From positions 1-64,000 of the forward strand of contig JAZQNE010000114.1 of NCBI GenBank assembly GCA_045627185.1: a DNA stretch of 64,000 nucleotides. The letters are read 5' to 3'. Position 1 is the first letter of the stretch. Every line of letters begins with the position of its first letter. Below are positions 35,151 to 44,958 of this stretch, one piece after another. The notes beneath the pieces were generated by a model, which ran no database searches, was not told where the DNA came from, and worked only from the letters and a program-made list of their open reading frames with translations. The position numbers and the translations under genes were made by a program. Source of the DNA: SZUA-448 sp045627185 (GTDB taxonomy: Bacteria; Bacillota; Clostridia; Lachnospirales; Lachnospiraceae).

Positions 35151-36111
35151 ACAATGCAGAATTTTATATATGGGCACACCGGAACTTTCACAGGTTGTTC
35201 TGAAAAAGCTGCTTGACTGTAATTACAACATTATTGCAGCCGTTACACAGCCGGACAAGCCGAAGGGCAGGGGAAATCAGATTTCCATGTCACCTGTCAA
35301 GGAGCTCTGCCTTGAAAAGAATATTCCCGTGCTTCAGCCCGAACGCGTTAAAACTGATGAGTTTTATGATGAACTTTGCAGATGGAACCCCGATATGATC
35401 ATCGTAGCGGCTTATGGAAAAATTCTTCCGAAGCGCGTTCTTGATTTTCCGAAATACGGCTGCATAAATGTTCATACATCACTTCTTCCGGATTACAGAG
35501 GTGCTGCACCTATTCAGTGGGTTGTAATGAATGGTGAAAAGAAGACCGGAGCAACAATTATGTTTATGGATGAGGGCTGTGATACAGGCGATATTATTTC
35601 GCAGCGCGAGATAGAACTTGCCCCCGATGAAACCGGCGGAAGCCTTCATGATAAGCTGGCCGTTCTTGGAGCTGAACTTTTGGTTGAAACTCTTCCTTCC
35701 GTAATTGACGGTACGGCCGTAAGAACACCTCAGGACCACAGCAAAATGAGGTATTTCGGACTTATTGACAAGTCACTTGGGAATCTTGATTTTTCAAGGC
35801 CTGCGGCTGAACTTGAATGCTATATCAGGGGTCTTAATCCCTGGCCGAGCGCATTTACGTTTATTAACGGAAAACTTCTTAAACTCTGGAAAGCTTATGT
35901 TATTCCGGCAGATGAAGCTAAGGAGCTGCTTACCGAAGAAAATTTCCTTGACGGAAATCCCATTTACGGCAGCCTTGTTAAAAATGACGGAAAGAGCCTG
36001 AATTTCCTTACGGGAGACGGTGTTCTTGCTGTTACGGAACTTCAGCCTGAGGGCAAGAAATCTATGCGTGCCGCGGATTATCTGAACGGCATGAAGGGAA
36101 GGAAAGCATGA
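35140..36111 (+). CDS. fmt: Methionyl-tRNA formyltransferase
   Basis: 323 residues from ATG 35140, overlapping the def end by 11 bases, with AAGGAG 13 bases upstream inside def. It formylates initiator Met-tRNA with 10-formyl-tetrahydrofolate. Visible: RILYMGTPELSQVVLKKLL, the catalytic region CINVHTSLLPDYRGAAPIQW (Asn and His) and FMDEGCDTGDII. The C-terminal anticodon-stem-binding domain follows. It overlaps rsmB by 4 bases. Confidence 0.95.
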   Translation: MKPEQCRILYMGTPELSQVVLKKLLDCNYNIIAAVTQPDKPKGRGNQISMSPVKELCLEKNIPVLQPERVKTDEFYDELCRWNPDMIIVAAYGKILPKRVLDFPKYGCINVHTSLLPDYRGAAPIQWVVMNGEKKTGATIMFMDEGCDTGDIISQREIELAPDETGGSLHDKLAVLGAELLVETLPSVIDGTAVRTPQDHSKMRYFGLIDKSLGNLDFSRPAAELECYIRGLNPWPSAFTFINGKLLKLWKAYVIPADEAKELLTEENFLDGNPIYGSLVKNDGKSLNFLTGDGVLAVTELQPEGKKSMRAADYLNGMKGRKA

Positions 36112-37427
36112 CAGCACGCGAAGCAGCTGTAGTGGCAATTCAGAATATTACCGATAAAAAACAGGCATCCCACAGGGTTGTAAGGGAAACTCTTGACCTT
36201 ATGGGCGGCGATGCCCGCGAAAGGGCACTTTGCAAGCGCCTGACCGAGGGTACGGCAGAACGTCTGATAAGCATCGATTACGTTATTAACAGTTTTTCAA
36301 AAACACCCGTTGAGAAGATGAAACCGCTTATCCGGGCCGTTATGCGGACAGGAGCCTATCAGCTGTTGTTTATGGACGGTATTCCGGCAAGCGCTGCATG
36401 TAATGAGAGTGTAAAAATTGTAAAAAAGCATGGTCTGACCGGACTTAGCGGTTTTGTAAACGGTGTTCTGAGAAAAATCAGTACAGACGGAAAAACCTGT
36501 TTTGAAAAGGGTTGTGAATTAAAAGGACTTAAAGGAAAATCCGTTAAATATTCGGTTCCCGAATGGCTTTTACGTCAGTGGCAGCGCGACTACGGTGCCG
36601 AAACCCTTGAAAAAATAGCTATGGCACAGTGCGATGCAAGCCCCTTGTATTTCAGGGTGAACCTCAGCAAATGTACTGTTGACGAATGTAAGGATGCTCT
36701 TGAAAAGGATGGTATCATCTGTGAAAAACCTGTTCTTTCGCTTCCGGGACCTTTTGAAAATGCAGAACTTCCCGTACTTCGTGCGCTGAGCTGTGAAGGC
36801 TTTGAAAATGTTGAAGCTTTCAGAAAAGGCTGGTTTGTTGTCCAGGATGTCAGCTCGATGCTTGTCGGATATACAGCTGATGTCAGGGGCGGAGAGCGTA
36901 TCCTTGACCTTTGTGCAGCACCCGGCGGAAAGACAATGCAGCTTCGTGATATGCTGGACTGCATCGGAAAAGGCGGGACGATTGACGCAAGGGATATTAC
37001 ATCAAAGAAAATCAGCCTGATTAATGAAAATCTGAACAGGTGCAGCTTCGAAAATGTTAATCTGAGTGTTGGGGATGCTACTGTTTTTGATGATAAGCTT
37101 ACAGATAAATATGACCTTGTTATTGCAGATGTTCCTTGCTCGGGAACAGGCGTAACGGGCAGAAAACCTGATATTAAGCTTAATATGAATGAGGAAACGC
37201 AGAAGGAACTTATTGAGCTTCAGATTCCGATTCTTGAAAATGCAGCAAGATATGTTAAAAAGGGTGGAAAACTGATTTTTTCGACATGTACGCTGAATCG
37301 TGCCGAAAATGAATCCGGCATGAAGCTGCTTTCGGAACTCGGACTTGTGAAGAAAACAGAAATCCGGATGATTCCCGGCGTTCATTCGGGTGATGGCTTT
37401 TTCATAAGCCTTTTTATCCGGGAATAA
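36108..37427 (+). CDS. rsmB: 16S rRNA (cytosine-967-C5)-methyltransferase
   Basis: 439 residues. An N-terminal NusB-like RNA-binding domain (about 1-140) precedes the m5C methyltransferase core. SAM motif I is LDLCAAPGGKTMQLRDML; the two catalytic cysteines sit in DVPCSGTGVTGRKPD and FSTCTLNRAEN. It is part of the usual def-fmt-rsmB-rlmN block and overlaps fmt by 4 bases. Confidence 0.94.
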   Translation: MTAREAAVVAIQNITDKKQASHRVVRETLDLMGGDARERALCKRLTEGTAERLISIDYVINSFSKTPVEKMKPLIRAVMRTGAYQLLFMDGIPASAACNESVKIVKKHGLTGLSGFVNGVLRKISTDGKTCFEKGCELKGLKGKSVKYSVPEWLLRQWQRDYGAETLEKIAMAQCDASPLYFRVNLSKCTVDECKDALEKDGIICEKPVLSLPGPFENAELPVLRALSCEGFENVEAFRKGWFVVQDVSSMLVGYTADVRGGERILDLCAAPGGKTMQLRDMLDCIGKGGTIDARDITSKKISLINENLNRCSFENVNLSVGDATVFDDKLTDKYDLVIADVPCSGTGVTGRKPDIKLNMNEETQKELIELQIPILENAARYVKKGGKLIFSTCTLNRAENESGMKLLSELGLVKKTEIRMIPGVHSGDGFFISLFIRE

Positions 37428-37454
37428 AAGTTTTATTATAGATTAAGGTGTTTT

Positions 37455-38531
37455 ATGGCAAAGACAGATATTAAATCAATGAATATCGCTGAACTTACGG
37501 AATACTTCAAATCGCTTGGCGAGCCGGCTTTCCGCGCGGGGCAGGTTTTTGAATGGCTTCATAAAAAGCATGTAAGTTCCTTTTCGGAAATGACAAATCT
37601 GTCGAATGCCCTGAGACAGAAATTATCGGATGATTGCGAGTTTGTCTTCCTTGAAAAGGTTGAGTGTCTCTGCTCAAAAATTGACGGGACAAGAAAATAT
37701 CTTTTCAGAATTCCGGAGGGTGAAGTTAAACTTAAAAACAATGTTATCGAAAGCGTCTTAATGAAATACAAGCATGGCAATTCCGTATGTATTTCATCAC
37801 AGGTCGGATGCCGTATGGGCTGCAGGTTCTGCGCTTCAACAATAGGCGGACTTGAAAGAAACTTAAGACCCTCCGAAATGCTTGAACAGATTTACCGTAT
37901 TGAAGAAGATATCGGTGAACGTGTAAGCAACGTTGTAATCATGGGAACCGGTGAGCCCATGGACAACCTTGACAATGTCCTGCGTTTTCTTGAACTCGTT
38001 TCGAGCGATAAGGGAATTAACATCAGCAAGAGAAACATTACTGTTTCAAGCTGCGGACTTGTTCCTGAAATAAAGCGTTTTGCAGATTCCGATCCGGATG
38101 CGACTCTTGCACTTTCGCTTCATGCTCCGAACGATGAACTCAGAAAAACACTTATGCCGGTTGCAAATAAGTTTACGATTAAGGAAGTTCTTGAAGCGAC
38201 CGATTATTATTTTAGCAGGACCGGTCGCAGGATTACTTTTGAATACAGCCTTGTTAAGGGTGTGAATGACGGAAAAGAGCAGGCTCTTGAGCTTGTGGGG
38301 CTTCTGAAGGGCAGAAACTGTCATGTCAATCTTATCCCCGTAAATCCGGTAAAAGAGCGGGGATATCATGCAACAGAACATCCTGATGTGCTTAATTTCA
38401 AAAATCTTCTTGAAAAAAATCATATAAATGTTACTATTAGAAGAGAAATGGGTTCGGATATTAATGCTGCCTGCGGTCAGTTACGCAAGAGTCATGCCGA
38501 ATCACATGAAGGGGAAGGAGTAGTGCAGTGA
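37455..38531 (+). CDS. rlmN: Dual-specificity 23S rRNA/tRNA adenosine-C2 methyltransferase
   Basis: 358 residues, a radical-SAM enzyme that methylates C2 of A2503 in 23S rRNA and A37 in some tRNAs. The cluster-binding motif is CRMGCRFCAS; GTGEPMDN and SLHAPNDELR are family signatures. The second catalytic cysteine is in NAACGQL near the C terminus. It lacks features of the Cfr resistance branch that I can identify, so RlmN is the better call. It overlaps the phosphatase gene by 4 bases. Confidence 0.94.
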   Translation: MAKTDIKSMNIAELTEYFKSLGEPAFRAGQVFEWLHKKHVSSFSEMTNLSNALRQKLSDDCEFVFLEKVECLCSKIDGTRKYLFRIPEGEVKLKNNVIESVLMKYKHGNSVCISSQVGCRMGCRFCASTIGGLERNLRPSEMLEQIYRIEEDIGERVSNVVIMGTGEPMDNLDNVLRFLELVSSDKGINISKRNITVSSCGLVPEIKRFADSDPDATLALSLHAPNDELRKTLMPVANKFTIKEVLEATDYYFSRTGRRITFEYSLVKGVNDGKEQALELVGLLKGRNCHVNLIPVNPVKERGYHATEHPDVLNFKNLLEKNHINVTIRREMGSDINAACGQLRKSHAESHEGEGVVQ

Positions 38532-39253
38532 GGTCTTTTGCACTTACGGATATCGGCAAGAAGCGTGAAGACAATGAAGATTTTGTTTTCCGCAGTGAGG
38601 AGCCTGTTGGCTGTCTGCCGAATCTGTTTATTGTTGCCGACGGAATGGGCGGTCACAATGCCGGAGATTTTGCTTCCAGGTTCTGCGTTGAGGAATTTAC
38701 CCAGCTGCTTCGCGAATCAAACGGTAAAACCGTTTACAGTACGCTTGATGCTGCTTTTCGCGAAATGAATGAGAAACTGATTCAGCAGGCCAAGGAAAGA
38801 AGCGAACTTGACGGTATGGGAACAACTTTTGTTATGGCTTTTGTACAGGATGGGGTTCTTCATGTTGCGAACATAGGGGACAGCCGCCTGTATTTAGTGC
38901 GCTCAGAAATAGAGCAGATCACCATGGACCATTCTCTTGTAGCCGAGATGGTCAGAAACGGTGATATTAATGAGGAAATGGCAAGATTCCATCCGAATAA
39001 GAACATTGTCACAAGGGCTATCAGCACCAACGGAGTTGTTGTTCCGGATTATTTTGAGGTTCCGGTTTCAGATAACGATTCTTTCCTGCTTTGCTCGGAC
39101 GGTCTTTATTCGATGGTTGAAAATAAAGAAATATTTGATATTATTAAGAAACATCCTTCCGATGAGCAGGGAGCATGTGAAGAACTTATTGAAACAGCCA
39201 ATCAAAATGGTGGCAAGGATAACATTTCAGCTATCGTTGTAAGCCTTAAGTAA
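38528..39253 (+). CDS. PP2C-type protein phosphatase (Stp/PrpC)
   Basis: 241 residues from a GTG at 38528 with GGAAGGAG upstream. It is a soluble metal-dependent Ser/Thr phosphatase. The metal-binding motifs are REDNEDFVF, VADGMGGHNAGD, NIGDSRLYLV, CSDGLY and GGKDNISAIVV. It is encoded just before the PASTA kinase, its expected counterpart; the pair reversibly phosphorylates cell-division and wall-synthesis proteins in Gram-positive bacteria. Confidence 0.93.
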   Translation: MRSFALTDIGKKREDNEDFVFRSEEPVGCLPNLFIVADGMGGHNAGDFASRFCVEEFTQLLRESNGKTVYSTLDAAFREMNEKLIQQAKERSELDGMGTTFVMAFVQDGVLHVANIGDSRLYLVRSEIEQITMDHSLVAEMVRNGDINEEMARFHPNKNIVTRAISTNGVVVPDYFEVPVSDNDSFLLCSDGLYSMVENKEIFDIIKKHPSDEQGACEELIETANQNGGKDNISAIVVSLK

Positions 39254-39272
39254 TACAGAATAGGAGTTATTT

Positions 39273-41507
39273 ATGATTAAAGTAGGTATGTTTATTAACG
39301 ACCGATACGAGATTATTGATAAGGTCGGTACAGGCGGAATGGCCGATGTTTACAAGGCAAAGGACCATCGTCTGAACCGTTATGTGGCAATAAAGGTCCT
39401 TAAACCGGAATATTCAACCGACAAGAATTTCGTATCAAAGTTCCGTGGTGAGGCACAGTCTGCAGCGGGTCTTTCACATCCGAATATTGTTAATGTGTAT
39501 GACGTAGGCGAAGACAACGGTCTTTATTACATCGTTATGGAACTGGTTGAAGGTATAACCCTTAAGCGTTTTATTGAGCGTAAGGGCCATCTTGAGGTGC
39601 GCGAAACTGTTGGAATTGCTATTCAGATTGCCCTTGGTATGGAAGCTGCTCATGCAAAGCATATTATCCACAGGGACATCAAGCCTCAGAATATTATTAT
39701 TTCCCGTGAAGGAAAAGTTAAAGTTACCGATTTTGGTATTGCAAAGGCTGCTACTTCCAACACTGTAACGCAGAATGCAATCGGTTCGGTTCATTATCTT
39801 TCTCCCGAGCAGGCAAGAGGCGGCTACAGCGATGAAAGAAGTGATATCTATTCACTCGGTATTACAATTTATGAAATGCTTACCGGTAAGGTTCCTTTCG
39901 CGGGAGACAATACCGTTTCTGTTGCACTTCTCCATATTCAGGGTGAGGCTGAGCCTGTTCGCGAACTGAATCCCGATGTTCCCGAGAGCCTTGAAAAGAT
40001 TGTTGAAAAATGTATGCAGAAGAAGCAGGAACGTCGCTATCAGAATGCTTCAGAGCTTATTGCGGACCTTAAAATGTCCATTACCAATTCAAAGGGCGAT
40101 TTTGTTGTTATCAATTCAACACCTATTGATTCCCCTACAATTGAAATGACCAAAAAGCAGCTTCAGGAAATTGAAGCCGCTACCGGAACAAAGACCGGCG
40201 TTCAGCCCCAGAAAAAGAGCAAAAAGGCTGTTAAGGATGAACTTGATGATGACGGTGATGATATTGACAGCATGAATCCCGTTCTTGAGAAAATTCTCAC
40301 TGTGGCAAGCGTTTTTGCTGCCATTCTGGTTGGTGTTGCAGTTCTTTATCTTGTAACCAATTCTTTGGGAATTTTCAAGGGAATTTCGGGTATAGGAAAA
40401 CCTACAGATCCAATAATTCCTACAAACTCGCCTACACCTACCATTACACCTATTCCGCAGTCAGACCTTGTATTTATGCCGAATGTAATAGGTCTTACCG
40501 AAGAAAATGCAAAGGATTCACTCGAAAAAAGATCAACCAAGTTTTCTATTAAGATTAAAGAGGATTATTCTGAGGAATATGATAAAGGACAGGTAATTGA
40601 GCAATATCCTCAGCCTGATGCCGAAATAACAGAAACCCAGGAAATAATTCTTACCATAAGCACCGGTAAGAAATCCGGACAGATTCCTGACGTTGTAAAC
40701 TATACAAAGAATCAGGCTGTTACCGTTCTCCAGGATAAGAAATATGTTGTTGATATCATTAATGTTTTCGATAACGAAGTTGAAGAGGGACGTGTAATTC
40801 GTACAGAGCCTGATGCATATACACCTGCATATCCGGGTACCGAGGTCAAGCTTTATGTAAGCCTTGGTGTTAATACCGAAAAGGTTGAGGTTCCCAGCGT
40901 TCTTGGAAAGACAGCTACGGAAGCGCTTGCAATTCTTGAGGCTGCACAGCTGAAGCTTGGTGTGACCGAATACGAATACAGTGACATTTATCCTAACGGA
41001 CAGATTTGCATTCAGAGTGTTGAGCCCGGTGAAAAGGCACAGATTAACAGTGCAATCGGAATCTTTATCAGTAAGGGACCTAACCCGAATCCTACTGCAA
41101 CTCCGATTCCTACCGAAACACCTTCGCCTACTCCTACAACACAGCCTGAAGCAACACCTACTCCCGAAATTCCGGCTACACCTACACCTACTCCTATTGT
41201 TACGGGATCGGTAGATGTGGAATTCCCGGCTTCCATGCCTGATTCGTTTGATACAATGTTTGATGATGCAACATCAACATTTGTTCTTACTCTTGAACTG
41301 AAACAGGGCGATGAAACTTATTTGATTTATAATGCGGAAATAGAGGTTGATAACTTCGTAAACAATTTCCTTACGAAGAGAAGAAACTTCAACATTCCTG
41401 CCGGTTATGCGTCAAAATTCAAGGAAGGTGCCGCATCTGTTGATTTAAGAGCTAATGGCGAAACAATGGCTACAATTGGTACATATATTGTACTTCAGAC
41501 TCAATGA
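39273..41507 (+). CDS. PASTA-domain eukaryotic-type Ser/Thr protein kinase
   Basis: 744 residues, PrkC/Stk1 type. The cytoplasmic kinase (about 10-275) has GTGGMADVYKA, the catalytic loop HRDIKPQNI and DFGIAKA. A charged linker and one membrane helix (about 343-363) follow. Outside are three PASTA repeats (about 400-470, 471-540, 541-610; e.g. MPNVIGLTEENAKDSLEK, IPDVVNYTKNQAVTVLQ, VPSVLGKTATEALAILEA) that sense muropeptides or lipid II. A Thr-Pro linker and an extra C-terminal domain of about 95 residues close it; that domain is unrecognised. Its phosphatase lies upstream and rsgA downstream. Confidence 0.95.
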   Translation: MIKVGMFINDRYEIIDKVGTGGMADVYKAKDHRLNRYVAIKVLKPEYSTDKNFVSKFRGEAQSAAGLSHPNIVNVYDVGEDNGLYYIVMELVEGITLKRFIERKGHLEVRETVGIAIQIALGMEAAHAKHIIHRDIKPQNIIISREGKVKVTDFGIAKAATSNTVTQNAIGSVHYLSPEQARGGYSDERSDIYSLGITIYEMLTGKVPFAGDNTVSVALLHIQGEAEPVRELNPDVPESLEKIVEKCMQKKQERRYQNASELIADLKMSITNSKGDFVVINSTPIDSPTIEMTKKQLQEIEAATGTKTGVQPQKKSKKAVKDELDDDGDDIDSMNPVLEKILTVASVFAAILVGVAVLYLVTNSLGIFKGISGIGKPTDPIIPTNSPTPTITPIPQSDLVFMPNVIGLTEENAKDSLEKRSTKFSIKIKEDYSEEYDKGQVIEQYPQPDAEITETQEIILTISTGKKSGQIPDVVNYTKNQAVTVLQDKKYVVDIINVFDNEVEEGRVIRTEPDAYTPAYPGTEVKLYVSLGVNTEKVEVPSVLGKTATEALAILEAAQLKLGVTEYEYSDIYPNGQICIQSVEPGEKAQINSAIGIFISKGPNPNPTATPIPTETPSPTPTTQPEATPTPEIPATPTPTPIVTGSVDVEFPASMPDSFDTMFDDATSTFVLTLELKQGDETYLIYNAEIEVDNFVNNFLTKRRNFNIPAGYASKFKEGAASVDLRANGETMATIGTYIVLQTQ

Positions 41508-42382
41508 CGGGAAAAATAATTAAAGGAATTGCCGGTTTCTTTTATGTTAATTCCGATGAAACCGGGGTAATTGAATGTAAAGCAAAAGGTATTCTCCGAA
41601 ACAGGGGCGAAAAGCCCCTGGTCGGGGATAATGTTGAATTCGGTATTATTGATACCGAAAAACGCCTTGGAAATATTATCAGACTGATTCCGCGAAAAAG
41701 TGAACTGATAAGGCCGGCTGTTGCTAACGTTGATCAGGCACTTGTTGTTTTTGCAGCTGCAAAGCCTGAGCCAAACCTAAATCTTCTTGACCGTCTGCTG
41801 ATCAATATGGCTCAGCAGGGGCTTGAAACAATTATCTGCTTTAATAAATGTGACTTGATTAATGATGCTGAAAAGGCAATGCTTTATGATACATATCGTG
41901 ACTGCGGTTCAGATGTTATTTTCATCAGTGCAAAAAAGCAGATAGGAACAGAAGAATTATCCTATATGCTGCGCGGGAAAACCACAGTTCTTGCAGGTCC
42001 GTCCGGTGTTGGAAAATCCACTCTCATGAATCTGCTTAATCCCGATGCCGATATGGAAACGGGTACTATCAGTGAAAAGATTGAGCGCGGCCGTCATACA
42101 ACAAGACATTCGGAGCTGTTTTATCTTGAAAACGGGACATATCTTATGGATACTCCCGGTTTCAGCTCTCTTTATGTGACGGATATCGAGCCGGTTGACC
42201 TCAGGCAGTTTTATAAGGAATTCACCGCTTTTGAGCCGGAATGCCGTTTTGGAGACTGCGTACATCTGAATGAGGCTGACTGTGGCATAAGAAGAGCAGT
42301 TTCAGAGGGAAGAATTCCTAACGAACGCTATGAAAATTACAAATTGATTTATAAAGAAATTAAGGAGCAAAAGAAATACTGA
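41504..42382 (+). CDS. rsgA: Ribosome small subunit-dependent GTPase RsgA
   Basis: 292 residues, a circularly permuted GTPase that helps 30S maturation. An OB fold at the N terminus precedes the permuted G domain: G4 FNKCD, then G1 GPSGVGKSTLMN, then G3 DTPGFSS. The C-terminal zinc motif is CRFGDCVHLNEADC. ATGA overlap with the kinase gene, the usual neighbour in Firmicutes. Confidence 0.95.
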   Translation: MTGKIIKGIAGFFYVNSDETGVIECKAKGILRNRGEKPLVGDNVEFGIIDTEKRLGNIIRLIPRKSELIRPAVANVDQALVVFAAAKPEPNLNLLDRLLINMAQQGLETIICFNKCDLINDAEKAMLYDTYRDCGSDVIFISAKKQIGTEELSYMLRGKTTVLAGPSGVGKSTLMNLLNPDADMETGTISEKIERGRHTTRHSELFYLENGTYLMDTPGFSSLYVTDIEPVDLRQFYKEFTAFEPECRFGDCVHLNEADCGIRRAVSEGRIPNERYENYKLIYKEIKEQKKY

Positions 42383-42385
42383 TTT

Positions 42386-43048
42386 ATGATAAAGCTTTCT
42401 CCCTCCATCCTTGCTGCTGATTTTAACAAGCTCGGAGAACAAATTGAAGAAGTTTATTACGCAGGAGCGGAATATCTCCATGTAGATGTTATGGATGGCT
42501 TTTTTGTCCCAAGCATTTCGTTTGGGATGCCTGTAATTACATCAATCAGAAAAAATACCGAAATATTCTTTGATGTTCATCTTATGATTAATGAGCCCAT
42601 ACGTTATATCAAAGAATTTAAGGATAGCGGTGCGGACCTTATTACGGTTCACGTTGAAGCCTGCAAGGACTTAAATGCTACAATAGATAAAATACATGAG
42701 ATGGGCTTAAAGGCAGGCATTTCGATTAAGCCCGGAACGCCGGTTGAGGCTGTTCTGCCTTACGCTGACAGGGTTGAACTTATTCTTGTTATGTCTGTTG
42801 AGCCCGGATTTGGTGGTCAGAAATTTATTCCGGAAAGTCTGCGTAAACTTAATTCTCTTAAAAAATATAAAGAGAGATTCGGATTCGGGGCAGAGATTGA
42901 GGTTGACGGCGGTGTTACACTTGATAATGCAGCTGAAATTATTGAAGCCGGAGCAGAAGTTCTTGTATCGGGAAGCTCGGTTTTCAGAGGAAATATCACA
43001 AAAAATATAAAATCCTTCAAGGAGGTTTTTGCTAATGCTACTAAGTGA
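42386..43048 (+). CDS. rpe: Ribulose-phosphate 3-epimerase
   Basis: 220 residues, a TIM-barrel enzyme of the pentose phosphate pathway that interconverts ribulose-5-phosphate and xylulose-5-phosphate. LSPSILAADFNKLGEQ, the metal-binding HVDVMDGFFVPSISFG, VMSVEPGFGGQKF and EVDGGVTLDNA are all present. It lies 3 bases after rsgA, and its last codons overlap the PilZ gene. Confidence 0.95.
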   Translation: MIKLSPSILAADFNKLGEQIEEVYYAGAEYLHVDVMDGFFVPSISFGMPVITSIRKNTEIFFDVHLMINEPIRYIKEFKDSGADLITVHVEACKDLNATIDKIHEMGLKAGISIKPGTPVEAVLPYADRVELILVMSVEPGFGGQKFIPESLRKLNSLKKYKERFGFGAEIEVDGGVTLDNAAEIIEAGAEVLVSGSSVFRGNITKNIKSFKEVFANATK

Positions 43049-43781
43049 AGTCAGACTCGGTAGACCTTTGGAAATTTATATTACCAGAGACGAATATCAT
43101 TATCGTATCTTAAGCCGAATTGAATATGCAGAAGAAGGTTGCGTCTGTGTAACTCTTATTGCCAGCGGAAAGCGTATTTTCCAGTTCCTTGATACCGATA
43201 TCGTGGATATTGTATATCAGGAACAGGACCGTATGTGGAAATGGTCAAATGTCAAGGGCGCTGTTGTTACCGTTGAAGGTGATAAACTTCACGGATTTTT
43301 CTCATCCGACCAGGGTCAGAATTATAACCGCAGAAATGCTTTCCGTCTTTATTACGGCAAGGAAATCAATATTCATTATCTTGTGCGTGATGACATTCAG
43401 TTAAAAAATATGCAGACTGAATCTGCTCTGAGCAGCCAGCGTGTTTATAACTATGACAAGAACACGGACGGAATCCGTGAGGAATGCTTCAGGCTTGTTG
43501 ACTGTCGTGCATTTCTCCGCGATATCAGTGAATCCGGCGTTGGTGTTTTCACAAATGAGCGATTTCTTCCCGAAGATGAATTCACCTTTACGCTTGATTC
43601 TGATTTCGGACCTATTGAATGCAAGGCAATGGTTATTCGTATGAAGGATAACACAAATGGTTCATTCAAGCATTATTACGGCTGCAAATTCATTGAGACC
43701 AGCAGAAATCTTACAAAGTACCTGTATGAGCAGCAGAGGCTTCAGCTTCAGAATGCCAATAACATCATTAAGAGAAAATAA
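43035..43781 (+). CDS. PilZ-domain (cyclic-di-GMP-binding) protein
   Basis: 248 residues from ATG 43035, with AGGAGG 9 bases upstream inside rpe. The N-terminal half resembles the YcgR-like beta-barrel; the C-terminal PilZ domain has the c-di-GMP contact residues in NRRNAFRLYYG (R-x3-R) and DISESGVGVFT (D-x-S-x2-G). So binding of c-di-GMP is likely. Its target is unknown; flagellar or surface functions are typical. It closes the recN-to-pilZ gene run and overlaps rpe by 14 bases. Confidence 0.85.
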   Translation: MLLSEVRLGRPLEIYITRDEYHYRILSRIEYAEEGCVCVTLIASGKRIFQFLDTDIVDIVYQEQDRMWKWSNVKGAVVTVEGDKLHGFFSSDQGQNYNRRNAFRLYYGKEINIHYLVRDDIQLKNMQTESALSSQRVYNYDKNTDGIREECFRLVDCRAFLRDISESGVGVFTNERFLPEDEFTFTLDSDFGPIECKAMVIRMKDNTNGSFKHYYGCKFIETSRNLTKYLYEQQRLQLQNANNIIKRK

Positions 43782-43846
43782 TTTGGGGATTTGCAAATTA
43801 CGGCAGTTCTGCCGCATAGAATATATTTAGAGAATTGGAGAGAATT

Positions 43847-44941
43847 ATGAAACTTGGAATCGTAGGCTTGCCGAACGTAGGCAAGAGTACATTGTTTAAC
43901 TCGCTTACTAAGGCGGGCGCTGAATCGGCCAATTATCCTTTCTGTACAATTGACCCGAACGTTGGTGTTGTTCCCGTTCCCGATGAAAGACTGAAGGTTC
44001 TTTCTGACATGAACAAATCGGCAAAGATTGTTCCCGCTGTTGTTGAATTTGTTGATATTGCAGGCCTTGTTAAAGGTGCTTCCAAGGGTGAAGGACTTGG
44101 AAACCAGTTCCTTTCACATATCCGTGAGGTTGATGCCATTGTTCATGTTGTCAGATGTTTTGACGATTCGAACATTATCCATGTTGAGGGCAGTGTTGAT
44201 CCTGTCAGAGATATTGAGACCATTAATCTTGAATTGATTTTTGCTGACCTTGAAGTTCTTGAGCGTCGTATTGCCAAAGGCTCAAAGGGCATGCAGAATG
44301 AAGCCGTAAAGAAAGAAATTGCCCTTCTTAACCGTATTAAGGCAGCTCTTGAAAGCGGACGTCCCGCATCCGATGTTAAGGCAGAAGATGAAGATGAGCA
44401 GGCAATTCTTGATGCTCTCCAGCTCCTTACAAGTAAACCTGTTATTTTTGCCGCAAATGTTAAGGACGATGATCTTGCAGATGACGGTGAATCTAATGAT
44501 TATGTAAAAGCAGTCAGGGAATATGCTTCAAAGAACGGGGCAGAGGTATTTGTAATCTGTGCTCAGATTGAACAGGAAATTTCCGAACTTGATGATGATG
44601 AAAAGAAAGAATTTCTTGAAGAACTCGGAATTGAAAAGTCCGGTCTTGAGAAACTGATTCAGGCAAGTTACAAGATTCTCGGTCTTATCAGTTATCTGAC
44701 TTCGGGTCCGACCGAAACCCGTGCGTGGACAATTGAGGTTGGTACAAAGGCTCCCCAGGCTGCGGGAAAAATCCATTCTGATTTTGAAAGAGGCTTTATC
44801 CGTGCTGAGGTTGTCAGCTATGAGAACCTGGTTGCATGCGGAAGCTTTAATGCAGCTAAAGAAAAAGGCCTGATTCGTTCCGAAGGAAAAGAATATGTTT
44901 TCCAGGATGGCGATGTTGTTCTTTTCAGATTTAATGTATGA
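43847..44941 (+). CDS. ychF: Redox-regulated ATPase YchF
   Basis: 364 residues from ATG 43847 (TTGGAGAGAA upstream; an in-frame TTG at 43835 falls in that site). This Obg-family protein hydrolyses ATP more than GTP. The P-loop is GLPNVGKST at residues 6-14; DIAGLVKGASKGEGLGNQFLSHIREVDAIVHVVRCF is a signature and the C-terminal TGS-like domain ends FRFNV. A small hairpin CGGCA/TGCCG lies in the upstream spacer. Confidence 0.95.
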   Translation: MKLGIVGLPNVGKSTLFNSLTKAGAESANYPFCTIDPNVGVVPVPDERLKVLSDMNKSAKIVPAVVEFVDIAGLVKGASKGEGLGNQFLSHIREVDAIVHVVRCFDDSNIIHVEGSVDPVRDIETINLELIFADLEVLERRIAKGSKGMQNEAVKKEIALLNRIKAALESGRPASDVKAEDEDEQAILDALQLLTSKPVIFAANVKDDDLADDGESNDYVKAVREYASKNGAEVFVICAQIEQEISELDDDEKKEFLEELGIEKSGLEKLIQASYKILGLISYLTSGPTETRAWTIEVGTKAPQAAGKIHSDFERGFIRAEVVSYENLVACGSFNAAKEKGLIRSEGKEYVFQDGDVVLFRFNV

Positions 44942-44958
44942 TTTTTTGGGGGTAAGAT

